Shown here: positions 23,750-34,850 of the stretch, in pieces
Layout: each line of letters opens with the position of its first letter
Position numbering within the stretch: position 1 is the stretch's first letter
Assembly (NCBI GenBank): GCA_958295665.1
Contig: OY282558.1
Location: 335,269,106-335,333,105, forward strand
Direction of reading: 5' to 3'
Length of the DNA: 64,000 nucleotides
Source of the DNA: Tipula vernalis
Taxonomy: Eukaryota; Arthropoda; Insecta; Diptera; Tipulidae
Position numbers and translations under genes: made by a program
The notes under the pieces: generated by a model
Seen by the model: the letters and a program-made list of their open reading frames with translations, nothing else
Told to the model about the DNA's origin: nothing
Database searches by the model: none

Positions 23750-25529
23750 AAAATAAAAAGTACGTCACGTGTACAGTTCGATGTATATGGTACGAGTTCA
23801 CTAAATACAGTTGTAAATAGAATGAGTTATTGCTGATAAAATGTATCTTCACAATGATAAAATGCCGTTTCACAGAACAGAAAATCACTTTAAAATGTTT
23901 TATTACATAAATATTTAGATATATTGCACTATTTGATAACCAGACTGAATGTAAGGATATAAAACTAGTTACCACTCACAAAACTAATCCTTTGATCAAT
24001 ACCGAAATTAATATAATATTTGTTTTTGTTATTTTTAAATAATCAAAATACTTTGAGCACAGAAAAAAATTTTACGTCCGCACACAATGAATGCACAATG
24101 ATGACGTGATGAAATGAATGCACAATGATGACTATGAGACGTTAAGTTTAATAACTCATGGACTGGTGTAGAATCAATATGGTTTCCAAGAAATTGAAAG
24201 CTGTCATCTAAAAAATGATTACGAATAAGTTTCAATAGATGCGGGGCATCATTAAATACAAAAATTTGTTTACTAGTATCACAAGGATTTTGAAACCATG
24301 TTTGGGTTTCAGTAATATTTAAATCTCGATATAATTTTATCAAAGCCAACGTCACTTAATTGTTTAATTATGTCAAATAAAATTTCAACCGTCATTTTTT
24401 GATCATAATTGTAGTATATTGGTTTCCAATTGTGCATCAACCCTCTTACCATCACAACCTGAACATAATTGGCCGGTGCAAGAGTTTGATCATTTGCTTT
24501 ATCGTAGGCATATTCCTTTTTGATTTTCATTTCGTCGAAACATACGACGCAAATTTTTTCAAAGTGGGTCATTTCAATTGTCTTCATTAGATTTAATACT
24601 GGATATAAAATACCAGTCTCAACTTCAATTTTTTTAGCCCATGCTCGCAAGGTAGAAACAGCAGGTAAAGGATATTGCTTTTTGTATAAATAACGATACA
24701 CTTTAGATCCAGCGGCGTGTAAAGATATTGCTGAAGAAATGCCCAATTGATGCGACGATTATTTGATTTTATTTTTGTATTTGACCTTCCGTAAATATAG
24801 TTCTGAGTCGTTCTTGTGCCAGTTGATATTCTGAAAGCTGGTTTTGCGCTTTTGAGTTGCTACTTCGCAGTTTTTCAATTTCTCGTCTTAATAATTCTAG
24901 GGTTGTTTTCAATTCTTCTAGACAAACTCTGTAACATTTCAAATGTATATACATATGTATAAGCAAATTAAATAATAAATGATAAAATAATGTTTACATT
25001 TTAACTGGATTAATATGAATTTTATCTGGCAGAGCGATTTCCTCACTTATCACATTTCCATTCGATTTTCTAAAATTTTAAATTATAATTATAAAATATG
25101 TAAATAATCAGTGTTGTACAATTATCATATAATTACCGATTCAACAAAGAAGATAAATCTTTTATTCCTACTGGAAACAATTTCATTTTTATCCTCATTT
25201 GTGTTCTTCTTTGGAAGGTTTAATGACGGAATTATATCTGGGTTTAGCCTTCTTCTTTCGACAGGAATATTCAGTAATTGATTTTTGATATTATCAAAAT
25301 CTGTATCTTTAAAATGTAACGAGCCTAAGTGGGTAGGTTTTATTATGTAATTTCGTCACTGGGTAGGTTTTATTATGTAATTTCTAAGTGGCTTAATTGA
25401 AATTTACATTGTTTATAGAAGTTTAATGCTGTAAATTTTCTGTTTGGTCACATTCTCTTTCATTATGTGATATTTATTTTTAGTTTTACCATTATTTGTT
25501 CCAAACTCTGTTGCTAAACCAGATTGTAT

Positions 25530-25919
25530 TTATAAGGCTACGACCTTAATCGGTTGGTTTTGTAATGATTCGAACGTAAAATATTCTAAACCTTCACTTA
25601 CTATTTTTATGGGGCATTTTATTTTATGATTATCTAACAACATTCGTACATTGGAATATGTTGGGTTTTGTACAATTATTGGAGTGGTATCCGCTCTAAT
25701 TGTTTTTGTCTTGATGTTTTGAATATCAGTATTTTCTGCTATATTATTGATTACTTCGAAAGTGTTGATAATTTCGATGTCATCTGGGTATGTTATTATC
25801 TCATTGTCATCCATTGCGGTATTGTTTGTATTTATATTTTTGGGATTGGTACAGTTAGTTTTATATTGGTACCTAGTTCTTAGCTTTCGAATATTATATT
25901 GCTTTTCTATCTGTAACAT
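25530..25919 (-). pseudogene. LINE ORF1 (gag-like) N-terminal fragment
   Basis: A 129-residue frame ending in TTPIIVQNPTYSNVRMLLDN, then a stretch with KIVSEGLEYFTFESL. The pattern 'PPIIVxN...LLxxxxIK...IxxEGLxxFxxES' resembles the domain upstream of the zinc knuckles in ORF1 of Jockey-type LINEs; compare the PPVIISNCNNY segment of the LINE at 48513-49085. The zinc knuckles are missing, so only the 5' part survives. Confidence 0.55.
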
Positions 25920-25959
25920 AGCTAGTCGAGTGTTAATTGATGTCCGTATTTGTTAATTG

Positions 25960-26300
25960 ATGTCTGTATAAAACGATTGTTGCACTTTAACTGACTTTTT
26001 AAATAAACATTTGGATAAGTTGAAATCGAACTCAACGACTCGAAATTGCCGACACATAGCCGAAATAGGGACATTATGTATCCATAATTGGACATAAAAG
26101 TCGGTAAATAAATAAAATGTTTGACAAGAACTGGTTTACGGGCACATAAATATCTATATTGGCAAGAAATTCAGTGAAATCAACTGCTCTATTTAAAACA
26201 TCAGCGATGAGCATACAAGCCACAACCTTACGCCTGTCAATCATATTCATTTCAAATAATTTAGAATTCGGGTGAAACAGTTCAGCTGGACATTTTACAA
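25960..26300 (-). pseudogene. LINE reverse transcriptase C-terminal fragment
   Basis: The minus strand reads LFHPNSKLFEMNMIDRRKVV, then LNRAVDFTEFLANIDIYVPV and SNYGYIMSLFRLCVGNF in nearly one frame. The motif RRK-V-x-x-x-L-x-x-x-L-N-x-x-x-D, then I-x-x-Y-V-P, then NYG, recurs at the C-terminus of CR1/Jockey LINE ORF2 proteins. About 85 residues remain, with no endonuclease or palm. Family assignment is by motif only. Confidence 0.4.
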
Positions 26301-27789
26301 CTTTCGTAAATTATTTATGGGTAAATGTAATAAATACAGTAAATTACATTTGGAACATTGGTAAATTTTTACCAACAATAATTTTCGTAAAATCGAAATG
26401 TTCGAAGTTCGCGAAATTATTTAAATACGTAAATACTAAGATTTAAAAAAGTATCTTAAAGCTACATAGTTAATTAAGAATTTTAGCTTTGATTGGAATT
26501 TGCTGCCTTCACATCACTTCAGATCTCCGTTATAAACTGAAAATAAAAAGCTTCGTATTTTGTAGACCGTCTAACATTTTAGCAAATTTCCGAAAATGTA
26601 AATTTCTTCATTTTGTAAAAACTTTGAATGAAATCAATCAAAGCACAAGCCAAACATGGTTCCACATAAAAATTATTTAGTCCGTCGATTATTTGGTTAG
26701 GTAACCAAAAAACTAGAAATATTAAGAATTGGAATTTCTACATAAATATAGTTTTTTAAAATCGCATAACATAGACACACCACCACAATAATAATGATTA
26801 CAAATAACGAAGAATAATCCAAATGTTCAATGGGTATACATGATAAACCGCAGAGACAATCATTAAAACATAATATAAATTTATTTGATTTTTTTTATGT
26901 ATTTTTAAATCTATCTACATACGATGCTGATTTTCGAAATAACCCAAAATATTTACAATTTTTGGTTTGGTCAACCTAACAAAAAAAAAAAAAAAAATTA
27001 ATTTTTTTGCGGTAACAATAATTGTTAGTTTATTGCTTACTACATAAATAATGTTTGTATTTTTTATAAATAAATATTTCTTTAAATAAAATAGGTTACA
27101 TTGTTAATTAGTTGACGTTAATACATTGTGCTCAAAAATAATGTATAATGGTTTTTATTAGGTTTGTAATCCAATTAACTTCCATTTCCATCACAAGTTA
27201 AATTTGACAACAAATTATTCAATTTTATACCTGTCTGTTATTTGGATCTTATCTGTACGGGTTTATAAACAAACCGTTACTATCGTAAGAAATTAGGACT
27301 ACCTGATTAGTTTCTTGAATTTATATTTTTGATTTTTTTTAAATTAACATTAACCAGTTTTTGGGTTTGACGAAAAATAGTGAACAACATACGGCCGATA
27401 AAAGCGATAACAGTTTCGGATAATATTGATCGAAACAATTATCCTCAACGCTTAATACGCTTAATATCGGCCTAATGCCGTTAAATACTATTACAGCTTA
27501 TTATTTAATCTTCTACGTATTTTGACGATTTCATTCACAGTTGCTTTGGCAAAACATTAAAATAATCTTATATTACCGAAGCATACTTGGTTTAATCATG
27601 CGGTTGATTTATCTTATCGCTCAACATGGCGTATAACTAAATTTTCTCTAATGTGAATTCTCTTGAACCGCACTAGCTGGAAACTAGAAACAAGAACCAA
27701 ATTCTAGGTCATTCAAAACAATCTTAGAAAACGTGTGTAAGATGTACTATTTCTATAGACATAAGCCAAATCATAATTAACAAAATGTT
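26301..27789. other. AT-rich sequence, nothing recognised
   Basis: No conserved coding segment seen. A run of A (about 26981-26997) and AT-rich low-complexity stretches. Confidence 0.45.
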
Positions 27790-28500
27790 AGTAGCCCGCC
27801 GAGCTTGAATAACCACTGTCATCCTCCGGCCCATGTTTTTGATAATCTGTTGGACATCGTATTGTGAGGTATTTTCCCATTCGGCTAAGAGGGCGCTTTG
27901 GAGTTATTCCACGCGTGAGGTATTTTCCCATTCGGCTAAGAGGGCGCTTTGGAGTTATTGTACTCGGAGCTGGAATATGAGCCCGAATTATTCTACAAGA
28001 ATGTCCCGGATATGTTCTACAGAATTCAAATCGGGATTCTTTGTAGGCTATATCATCAGCGAAATATTTACATTATTGACGAGGCAAGCACAACACATTC
28101 TTCCAATATTTGGTTAATACAGCAAACGGCCGTTATTGAAATTGCCACCTACACCATTACTGATTCGCCACGAACCAAGATTCATTGGACGTAACACAGT
28201 AAAGGCGTAGAGATAGTAAACTAAATTTCGATTCATCGGTAAATACGATTTGGCTCCAATCAGGTTCAGTCCAATTTTCATTTTCCCTGGCAAAATATAG
28301 CCGAGCAATCGAATAACCTGGAATTTGGTTTTTGTTTCAAATTTCCAGCTAGTGGGGTTCAAGAGGTATATATTTGACAATTTAGTTGTAGGACAAATTA
28401 TTGTGTGTGTTAAGTAAAAAAACTCAGCCAAATGATTAGACAAAGTAATATTTTTTAAAATTGTTTTAAATGTTGTTGAATTTGGTTTTTCTTTCAAGTT
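27790..28500 (-). pseudogene. Tc1/mariner transposase remnant
   Basis: The minus strand contains WTEPDWSQIVFTDESKF near 28220-28265 (first DDE Asp in TDESKF). It then has NPDLNSVEHIRDIL near 28005-28045, the usual last catalytic box with Glu kept, and an ALLAEWENTS segment near 27870-27950. The middle Asp region (usually QQDNDPKH) is not found, and there is not enough sequence for it, so it was deleted. Several frameshifts occur. The C-terminal AL..EW segment is duplicated by a 51-bp tandem repeat. Confidence 0.75.
27864..27959. repeat. Tandem duplication, 45-bp identical units with 51-bp period
   Basis: The 45-bp sequence from 27864 to 27908 recurs exactly at 27915-27959, separated by CCACGC. 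It lies within the Tc1/mariner remnant. Perfect identity in a heavily mutated gene indicates a young duplication. Confidence 0.95.
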
Positions 28501-28516
28501 ACCAGAACCGCACTAG

Positions 28517-29217
<701 letters not shown>

Positions 29218-29850
29218 GGGTCATTCTCTGTGAACTGGACACCCCCTCCGCCCAAAATTGTATTGGTCGTAGGAATGTTTTAAAAAACCCAAAATGAAGC
29301 TTAAGAAACGTACTTTTTAATATCGTCTGGCCTTTTACAAAAATTCAAAATGGCGGATCAATATGGGGGTTTTAAGTAGTGGACATCACCCTGAGCTAGC
29401 AGTTTAATTTAATTTAAAGGCGCTTAAGGTATCGCAAAAGTCTAGAATGGCCCTATTTCGATGTGTTTTTTATCGTTGAACAGGAATATAACCTCACTAT
29501 TAGCTAAAATCTCCTCAGTTTATTTCTAACCTCTAAAAACTTCTCAAAAAAAGAAGTTTTACTTAGTTTGCGATCGTTGAAGGCTTCTCTAAAGTGTGAT
29601 GGAATGAACCTATTCGCATGTTTTTTTTCCGCTAAACTCCAATTAAAGTTTACATAGAGTAAAATAATCAAAAGTAATCAATATCAATGATTAGATCTCA
29701 TCTTAATGTAACTCTATTTGGCAAGTGTGAATGTAGAACATTTTATGTATGCCTCTTATATCGCTTAAACTGTGATCTACTTTTGGCGTTACCCAGAAAC
29801 AACAATGTGGATGTAGTAGACTTTTGTTTCCTTTGCGGTGCTAGCTTGCA

Positions 29851-30253
29851 GTGAGACTCCTTGCCTCTCACTTTTCGAGGTGCTTGATTTAAGTGAGTCC
29901 GCTTGCCTCTTACTTTTCGGAGGTGCTCGATTTAAATGAGTCCTCTTGTCTCGCAGTTTTCAGAGTGGTAGATTTATGTGAGTCTTCTAGCCTCTCACTT
30001 TTCGGGTTGTTTGATTTATGTGAGTCTCCATGATTCTCATTTTTCAGGGTGCTTCATTTATGTGACTCCCCTTGCCTCTCAGTTTTCAGGGTGCTTAATT
30101 TATGTGGGTCCCCTTGCCTCTCAGTTTTCGGGGTACTTAATTTATGTGAATCCCCTTGCATCTCACTTTTCGGGGTGCTTAATTTATGTGAGTCCCCTTG
30201 TCCCTCACTTTTCGGGGTGCTTGATTTAAATGAGTCCCCGAGCCTCTCACTTT
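29851..30253 (+). repeat. 42-bp minisatellite, about 9.6 copies
   Basis: The unit is about 42 bp: GTGAGTCCCCTTGCCTCTCA followed by CTTTTCGGGGTGCTTGATTT and AT. The first units start at 29851, 29893, 29936 and 29978, and the middle copies are the most regular. Because 42 is a multiple of three, two plus-strand frames stay open across it with a 14-residue repeat; I take this as a by-product. It is GC-richer than its surroundings. Confidence 0.9.
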
Positions 30254-30449
30254 TTAAATATTAATTTTAAAGCATTCAGTTGCATTTGGGTATCTTTTAA
30301 TGAACAGTTCCTTTTCTTTTGTAACTTGAAAACAGTGGTTCTTCTTAATTTCTGGTACAGGTTTCGCTGACTGAAACCTTTTATTGAGTTTCCTTTTCAT
30401 CTTGTCGTGCTCTGTTTTACTAAAATAAAAACAATTTAATAACTTAAAA

Positions 30450-31735
30450 TTAAATTGTTAAAACAGAGGTAGATAAAAATACGCATCTATTATTCATTAA
30501 GCCAGAATTGGTCTTGTAATAATAAATAACAGGAAATACATTGCATTGATCATTATTCAATTGGCATGCTTGAGCTGCGTCTTGGGCTGTGAACGCATAG
30601 TTATCTGAAAAAATCAAACATAACCATAACTTCTGCTCCATTCAGATTATTTTTCTTATCAACGATAAAAGTAGTTTGTTGCTTAGCGATGAAGAAGTGT
30701 GGTTTTAGAGTTTCTAATGTATAACTTAATCTATCGACAAAATCGGTATTATTCTGTTTCAATGTTTCTAATTTACATCTGTCAGTTGGCGTTCAAGAGC
30801 CGTACTCTACTTGAGAGTAATTTTCTCCTTCTAGTGAATTTAATAACATAGAACCGAGCGCGTCAAAGTCGGAACAATCATCGCATTCATCAAGTCGATA
30901 CTTTGGACTTTGATTACTGTACGTGGCTTGTTCCAAACATTCTTCATATCCAAATATCGGATTATTTGAGTTTTGGGTTAGTTGTTTAATATTTATTGCA
31001 TCTAACATAAGCTTGCAATTTTGATGAATAGTGCATACGCACAAGCTATGAGTTCCACTAGCTCCAGCAAAAACACAGTCTTTAGGAGGTAATTTAGCAA
31101 AAGTACAAACCTATTTTAATACCAGGAATGTAATTTCTTCAGATTCAGGAGCAACATCCGTTTTTGCGCTTTCATTTTTTCCATTTAGTTCTACCGATAT
31201 GTTATCCTTTTGTCCAGGCATAATTCTGCTATTCGAATCGCTATTATACAATTCTTCAACTTTATCAATAGTGATCAATAATAATGTTTTATCTATACCT
31301 TAGCGGTAGTATCAGCTAGAATGCCTTTCTAAGCTTTAATTGTATATTAAATTCTTTTGATATTTGGTTTACACTCCAACTTGATGGAGCTATAGTCAAA
31401 AATTTTAGTTTCAGAAGATCGCTGTTTTGAAACTTGCAAATTTGATTTTCAACTCTGTTAGCATTTCATTGACTGAATTAAAGTAGATTTTATTGGCGAC
31501 TTCATCAGAATTGTGGCGCTCAAATTAACTTTCATCCACTTGCATATTTTCACAAATTTCATTTTTATTCCTAGATACAATAACAATAATTTGAATTTTT
31601 TTCTGCAATCGCAACATAGTTTAGCGTTCCCCAATAAATCTGGAAATTTTAGCATTAATCGATTCGATGTGTTTCGTAAATCTTTACCCATATGTCCTAC
31701 TTTATCAAAATATCTGAAAGGATTACAACATGTGT
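30450..31735 (-). pseudogene. Transposase-like protein with CVCTIHQNCKLM motif, broken
   Basis: From the N-terminus the minus strand has CCNPFRYFDKVGHMGKDLRN and NAKLCCDCRKKFKL (about 31735-31610). SRIMPGQKDNISVELNGKNE follows near 31200, GASGTHSLCVCTIHQNCKLM near 31010-31070, and YAFTAQDAAQACQLNNDQCN near 30530-30600. I recognise this order from a large uncharacterised protein family in insects and cnidarians that behaves as a transposon gene; I do not know its superfamily name. Stops and frameshifts occur near 31450, 31300, 31110, 30790 and 30640. The N-terminus is cut by the BEL/Pao junction. Confidence 0.55.
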
Positions 31736-33245
31736 CTGTTCGGTTTTTCGCAGACAGGTTTGGTAGAGTAAAGTACGATCCGTACTTTATCGCCATTTCC
31801 CGGATGAGTTTCAACCACTTTCCCCAATGCCCAGCAGGATGATGGTAAGCTGTACTCTGCAATTAATACGATGTCTCCAATAGCAAGGTTGTCAGACTCG
31901 ACACTCCATTTGTATCTCGTTTGAAGTGTAGTAACATAGTCTTGATGCCACCTAGTCCAAAAACGTTGCTGTAGTTGCTTAACTAATCGCCATCTAGCCA
32001 TTGCTGGAATAGTTTGATTTTCAACATTTTCGTCTGCTAAGTCGGTGTAGGCTCGCCCGGGTAATGTGGTAGTGTTATGTAGTCGACGTCTTCTCCTTCG
32101 CTCGCAGCTAATGGCCTTGAGTTCATCATAGCTTCAATCTTTGTTAGTAGCGTTGAAAATTCTTCTAAAGTGAGTATTGTATCCCCAACTACTCGTCCAA
32201 GGTGTATTTTCGCTTGTATCACAGCCGCCTCCCATATCCCACCCATGTGAGGTGTTCTCAGTTATATCAGATGCCTTTGACTTGAGAAATTGACACAGCT
32301 CCTTAGATGGTTGTTTGCCCCCACGAAATTTGTGCCATTGCCAGAGTATATGGTATGACAATTCCCTCTTCTTGAGACAAGGCGCGTGAGCGCTCGGAGA
32401 AAGTTTTCGGTGGTAAGGTCGCATACCATCTCTATGTGAACGGCCTTTGTGCTTAAGCATACGAATATGCAGACATATGCCTTTATTGGCACCTGTCCCC
32501 TCCTTCTAATCGGCTGTACCGTAAATGGTCCGCAATAGTCTACACCGACCGTGTGAAACGGGTAATTGAATTGTATTTTTTCTGCTGGCAGGTTACCCAG
32601 GATTTGATTTCCCAACTTCGAATTTTGTTTGATGCATTTGATACACCTTTGTACTACTGCTCTGGATAAGACCTTGGCTTTGATTATCCAGAATCTTCTC
32701 ATTATTATGCTGGTAAACAGGCTAACTCCCGGATGATTGTGCGTAATGTAAGCCTCTCTTGCTAAGCATTTGACTGCGTATTGGCTTATGGATAGAATTA
32801 TGGGATGCTTTATACCGAACGATGCACACGATTTCTGGATTCGACCTCCGACTCGTATAACGCCTTTGTCGTCAAGAAAAGGATTCAAACTGATTAATCT
32901 GCTATGTTTCGGTAGGGATCGCTTGTTGGATTCTTCAGCTGCTTCGATTTCTTCTCTGCAGGTTTCTTTAGTTTTGTGTTTGTTTCTTGAATTATTAATG
33001 TATCGTTTTATTTTTATGAGGGACAATACTTTGGTCATCTTAAAGAAACTGGAATACCGGCTTAGGAAACTATCCATGAAACTATATGTGGATGTTATGA
33101 ATGTGTCCACCTTTAACGGTCGCATTTCTTCTGTGGTTGTCCCTTGTTCTGGCATAATATTTGACTGAATCATTTTTAATTGCTGTTCGTCTGTTAGCCA
33201 ATTAGGCCCGTGCCACCACAGCTTATTTCTACTTAATTCCTTCAT
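31736..33245 (-). pseudogene. BEL/Pao integrase and C-terminal domain
   Basis: The frame 33245-32262 begins KELSRNKLWWHGPNWL and has an HHCC zinc finger (HNHPGVSLF ... RCIKCIKQ, about 32630-32760). The integrase core follows: VGVDYCGPF near 32540 carries the first Asp. The second motif reads IYSGNGTNF, with codon 32340-32342 encoding Gly where the catalytic Asp is expected. After frameshifts, MGGIWEAAV near 32220-32246 keeps the Glu. The segment 32001-31736 (FWTRWHQDYVTTLQ, GDIVLIAE) is the BEL C-terminal domain and lacks its final residues. Confidence 0.85.
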
Positions 33246-33389
33246 AGTTGTACCTCGCGAGGCGATATCGGCGGGATTATGTTTTGATGCGACGTGACAC
33301 CAATATTCTCGTCTGCTGTATTATTTCGCTGACCCTGTTTGCAACAAATGTAGTCCAACGCCTTGGATGTGCCGACAACCAATCTAAAA

Positions 33390-34850
33390 CTATCTTTGAG
33401 TCTGTAGTTTGTCGTGTTGTGTCTGAGCTACTCGTGACTTGGCTGTAATTATGTTTGATTTTAGCCCCTCATTAGTTTCAACCAAGACATAAACTACCGC
33501 GACATAGGCTGGTTCACTCGCGTCACTAAAACCAATCAGCGTGACTTGGCTGGTTGTTTGTAACCATCTTGGTATTTTAATATTTTCAGAATTGGTTAAA
33601 TCGCTTCTAATTGCTAGCCATGATATCAGAATATTTGATGGTAATTCGTCGTCCCAGGTTAGATTTAGCATCCAAAGGTTTTTGAAACAATATTTTCACA
33701 CGCACGATTATGGGATTCAACCAACCGAGTGGGTCGAAATTACGGCTCGTTCCGGTAACTGTACGGTAAATTAGAAGGCGTCTTCGTACGTATCCCACTG
33801 AAGGCCCAGTACGTTTGGTGTTTCCGCATGCTCCCTGATTTCTTTGATTCCACTTCTCATTTCGTTTTCAAGAAATTTTGGCAGCCCTTCGTTGTTTGAG
33901 AGAAATTTGCGGAGTTGAAACCCATTATTTGCCAAAGCCTCTTTGACTTTCGTTTTCAATATTTTTATTTCCTCTAAGGAACCTGTTCCTGTCATCATAT
34001 CGTCCACGTACATGTCTTGTAATATTATCCGTGCTGCCTTTGGTTTGGTCGATTGTAGTTGAACTTCAACTTCCTTTAAACAACGAGTTGCCAAAAATGC
34101 TGCTGATGCTGTTCCATAAGTAAGTGTTTTTAATTGATAAGTAATTGGTTGTTGATTTGGATTAGTTCGCCATAAAATATTTTGATATTGATGATCCTCT
34201 TTATCTACCCACACCTGCCTGTACATCTTTTTGATATCTCCGCATATCACGAATTCATGTCGAAATCTTATCAATATCTCCATTAGCGGAGGCTGCGTTA
34301 TGGGACCAACCATCAATATATCATTTAATGACAGCCCAGATGAATACCTTGCGGAAGCGTCGAAGACAACCCGAAGTTTTGTGGTTGCGCTACCTGGTTT
34401 TAGCACTCCGTGGTGTGGAAGATAGTGCTTGTTGGTTTTGTTTCTAAACCATGGTAGGTTTTGCATATGTGTTCAATCTCTTCAAATTCACGCATAAACG
34501 CTTTGTATAGACTTCCAAATTCAATGTCCCTTTCAAACTTTTTCTCCATAGCTTTCAATCGATTCAGGGCCGCGTTAGTTATCATGCCTCGTAGTTGATT
34601 GGAAGATTTCCTCGCACTTCAGCTCTTCTGCGGTTCCTTTGACAATTCTTGACATTTCTTCCACTTCCCAGAACTTGCGGAGACTCCTGTCAATATCTAT
34701 TAATACATTAAAATTATTAGCTGTGTTAGTAGTTGGCTCATTCGTTATATTTCCGCCGGCCAATATCCTACCAAAAGTAGTACTAACGGCTGTTAGTCCA
34801 CTTGGCAGGTTCAGACTATCGGACAACAATGCTTTGAAAAAAACATCCAC
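33390..34850 (-). pseudogene. BEL/Pao reverse transcriptase and RNase H
   Basis: RT starts near 34466 (LPHHGVLKPGSATTKLRVVF). It carries FDASARYSSGLSLND, ICGDIKKMYRQVWV, the catalytic DMYVDDMMTG (about 34000-34020) and FLATRCLKEV. It ends near 33771 at LGLQWDTYEDAF. RNase H follows in other frames: LGWLNPIIVRVKILFQ (about 33700) and TLIGFSDASEPAYVAVVYVL (about 33480-33545), where FSDAS carries the first catalytic Asp. Frameshifts separate 34575, 34466, 33771 and 33607. Confidence 0.85.

Larger units (their letters stand above)
20007..24130 (-). mobile_element. Nearly full-length CR1-like LINE inserted in the P element
   Basis: The 4.1-kb element is flanked by ACTAT on both sides (20002-20006 and 24131-24135), and removing it rejoins the P-element frame (LLNLTSHS to DIRIAHK). 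The 3' end is a short AAAT-type repeat (about 20007-20022) rather than poly-A. The 5' end carries a 20-bp sequence repeated 27 bp apart (24086-24105 and 24113-24132). ORF1 has a PHD-type zinc finger and ORF2 has endonuclease and reverse transcriptase; both features fit the CR1 group of the Jockey superfamily. The exact clade needs a tree. Confidence 0.9.
18963..25320 (-). pseudogene. THAP/P-element transposase gene, interrupted by a LINE
   Basis: P-element transposases combine a THAP DNA-binding domain, a leucine-zipper coiled coil, an RNase H-like catalytic core and a GTP-binding insertion. The THAP end is at about 25140-25310 (LHFKDTDFD, LNPDIIPSLNLPKK). The coiled coil is at 24928-24790 (LEELKTTLELLRREIEKLRS). 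The core runs from 24740 (ISLHAAGSKVYRYL, VCFDEMKIKKEYAYD, PANYVQVVMVRGL) to DAPHLLKLIRNHFLDD near 24240. After the LINE come DIRIAHKLTITHLTVKGVQR (about 20000-19945), GGYIAFKLK near 19225 and LSEGGLVKP near 19110. Two introns with GT...AG borders are visible: 25070-25136 and 24929-24997. Breaks include a frameshift at 24745 and a deletion at 24340-24355 that removes the usual VSD catalytic segment. The zinc ligands of THAP are absent upstream of 25320. Confidence 0.85.
29218..31735 (-). mobile_element. DNA transposon remnant with GGGTCATTC end
   Basis: The sequence GGGTCATTCTCTGTGAACTG begins immediately after the (TA)n tract and looks like a transposon terminus; GGGTCATT tips are common in insect DNA transposons, from memory. 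Inside lie a 42-bp minisatellite (29851-30253) and a broken transposase-like gene (30450-31735, minus strand). The right end is missing: at about 31735 the gene runs straight into the truncated BEL/Pao pol gene. Linking the terminus to the gene is inference. Confidence 0.4.

Noticed and set aside
23337..23756. Plus-strand frames opposite the CR1-like ORF1
   Set aside because: Shadows of the minus-strand ORF1 with its PHD-type finger.
18520..25919. Idea that the LINE ORF1 fragment at 25530 and the ORF2 at 17343-18519 are one LINE split by the P element
   Set aside because: The ORF1 zinc-knuckle part and ORF2 start do not meet at the P-element borders, and no target duplication was found.
29978..30264. 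Plus-strand frames with 14-residue repeats
   Set aside because: They arise because the 42-bp minisatellite period is a multiple of three; two different frames are open equally.
32770..33168. 132-codon plus-strand frame
   Set aside because: Antisense shadow of the BEL integrase frame, which carries HHCC and core motifs.
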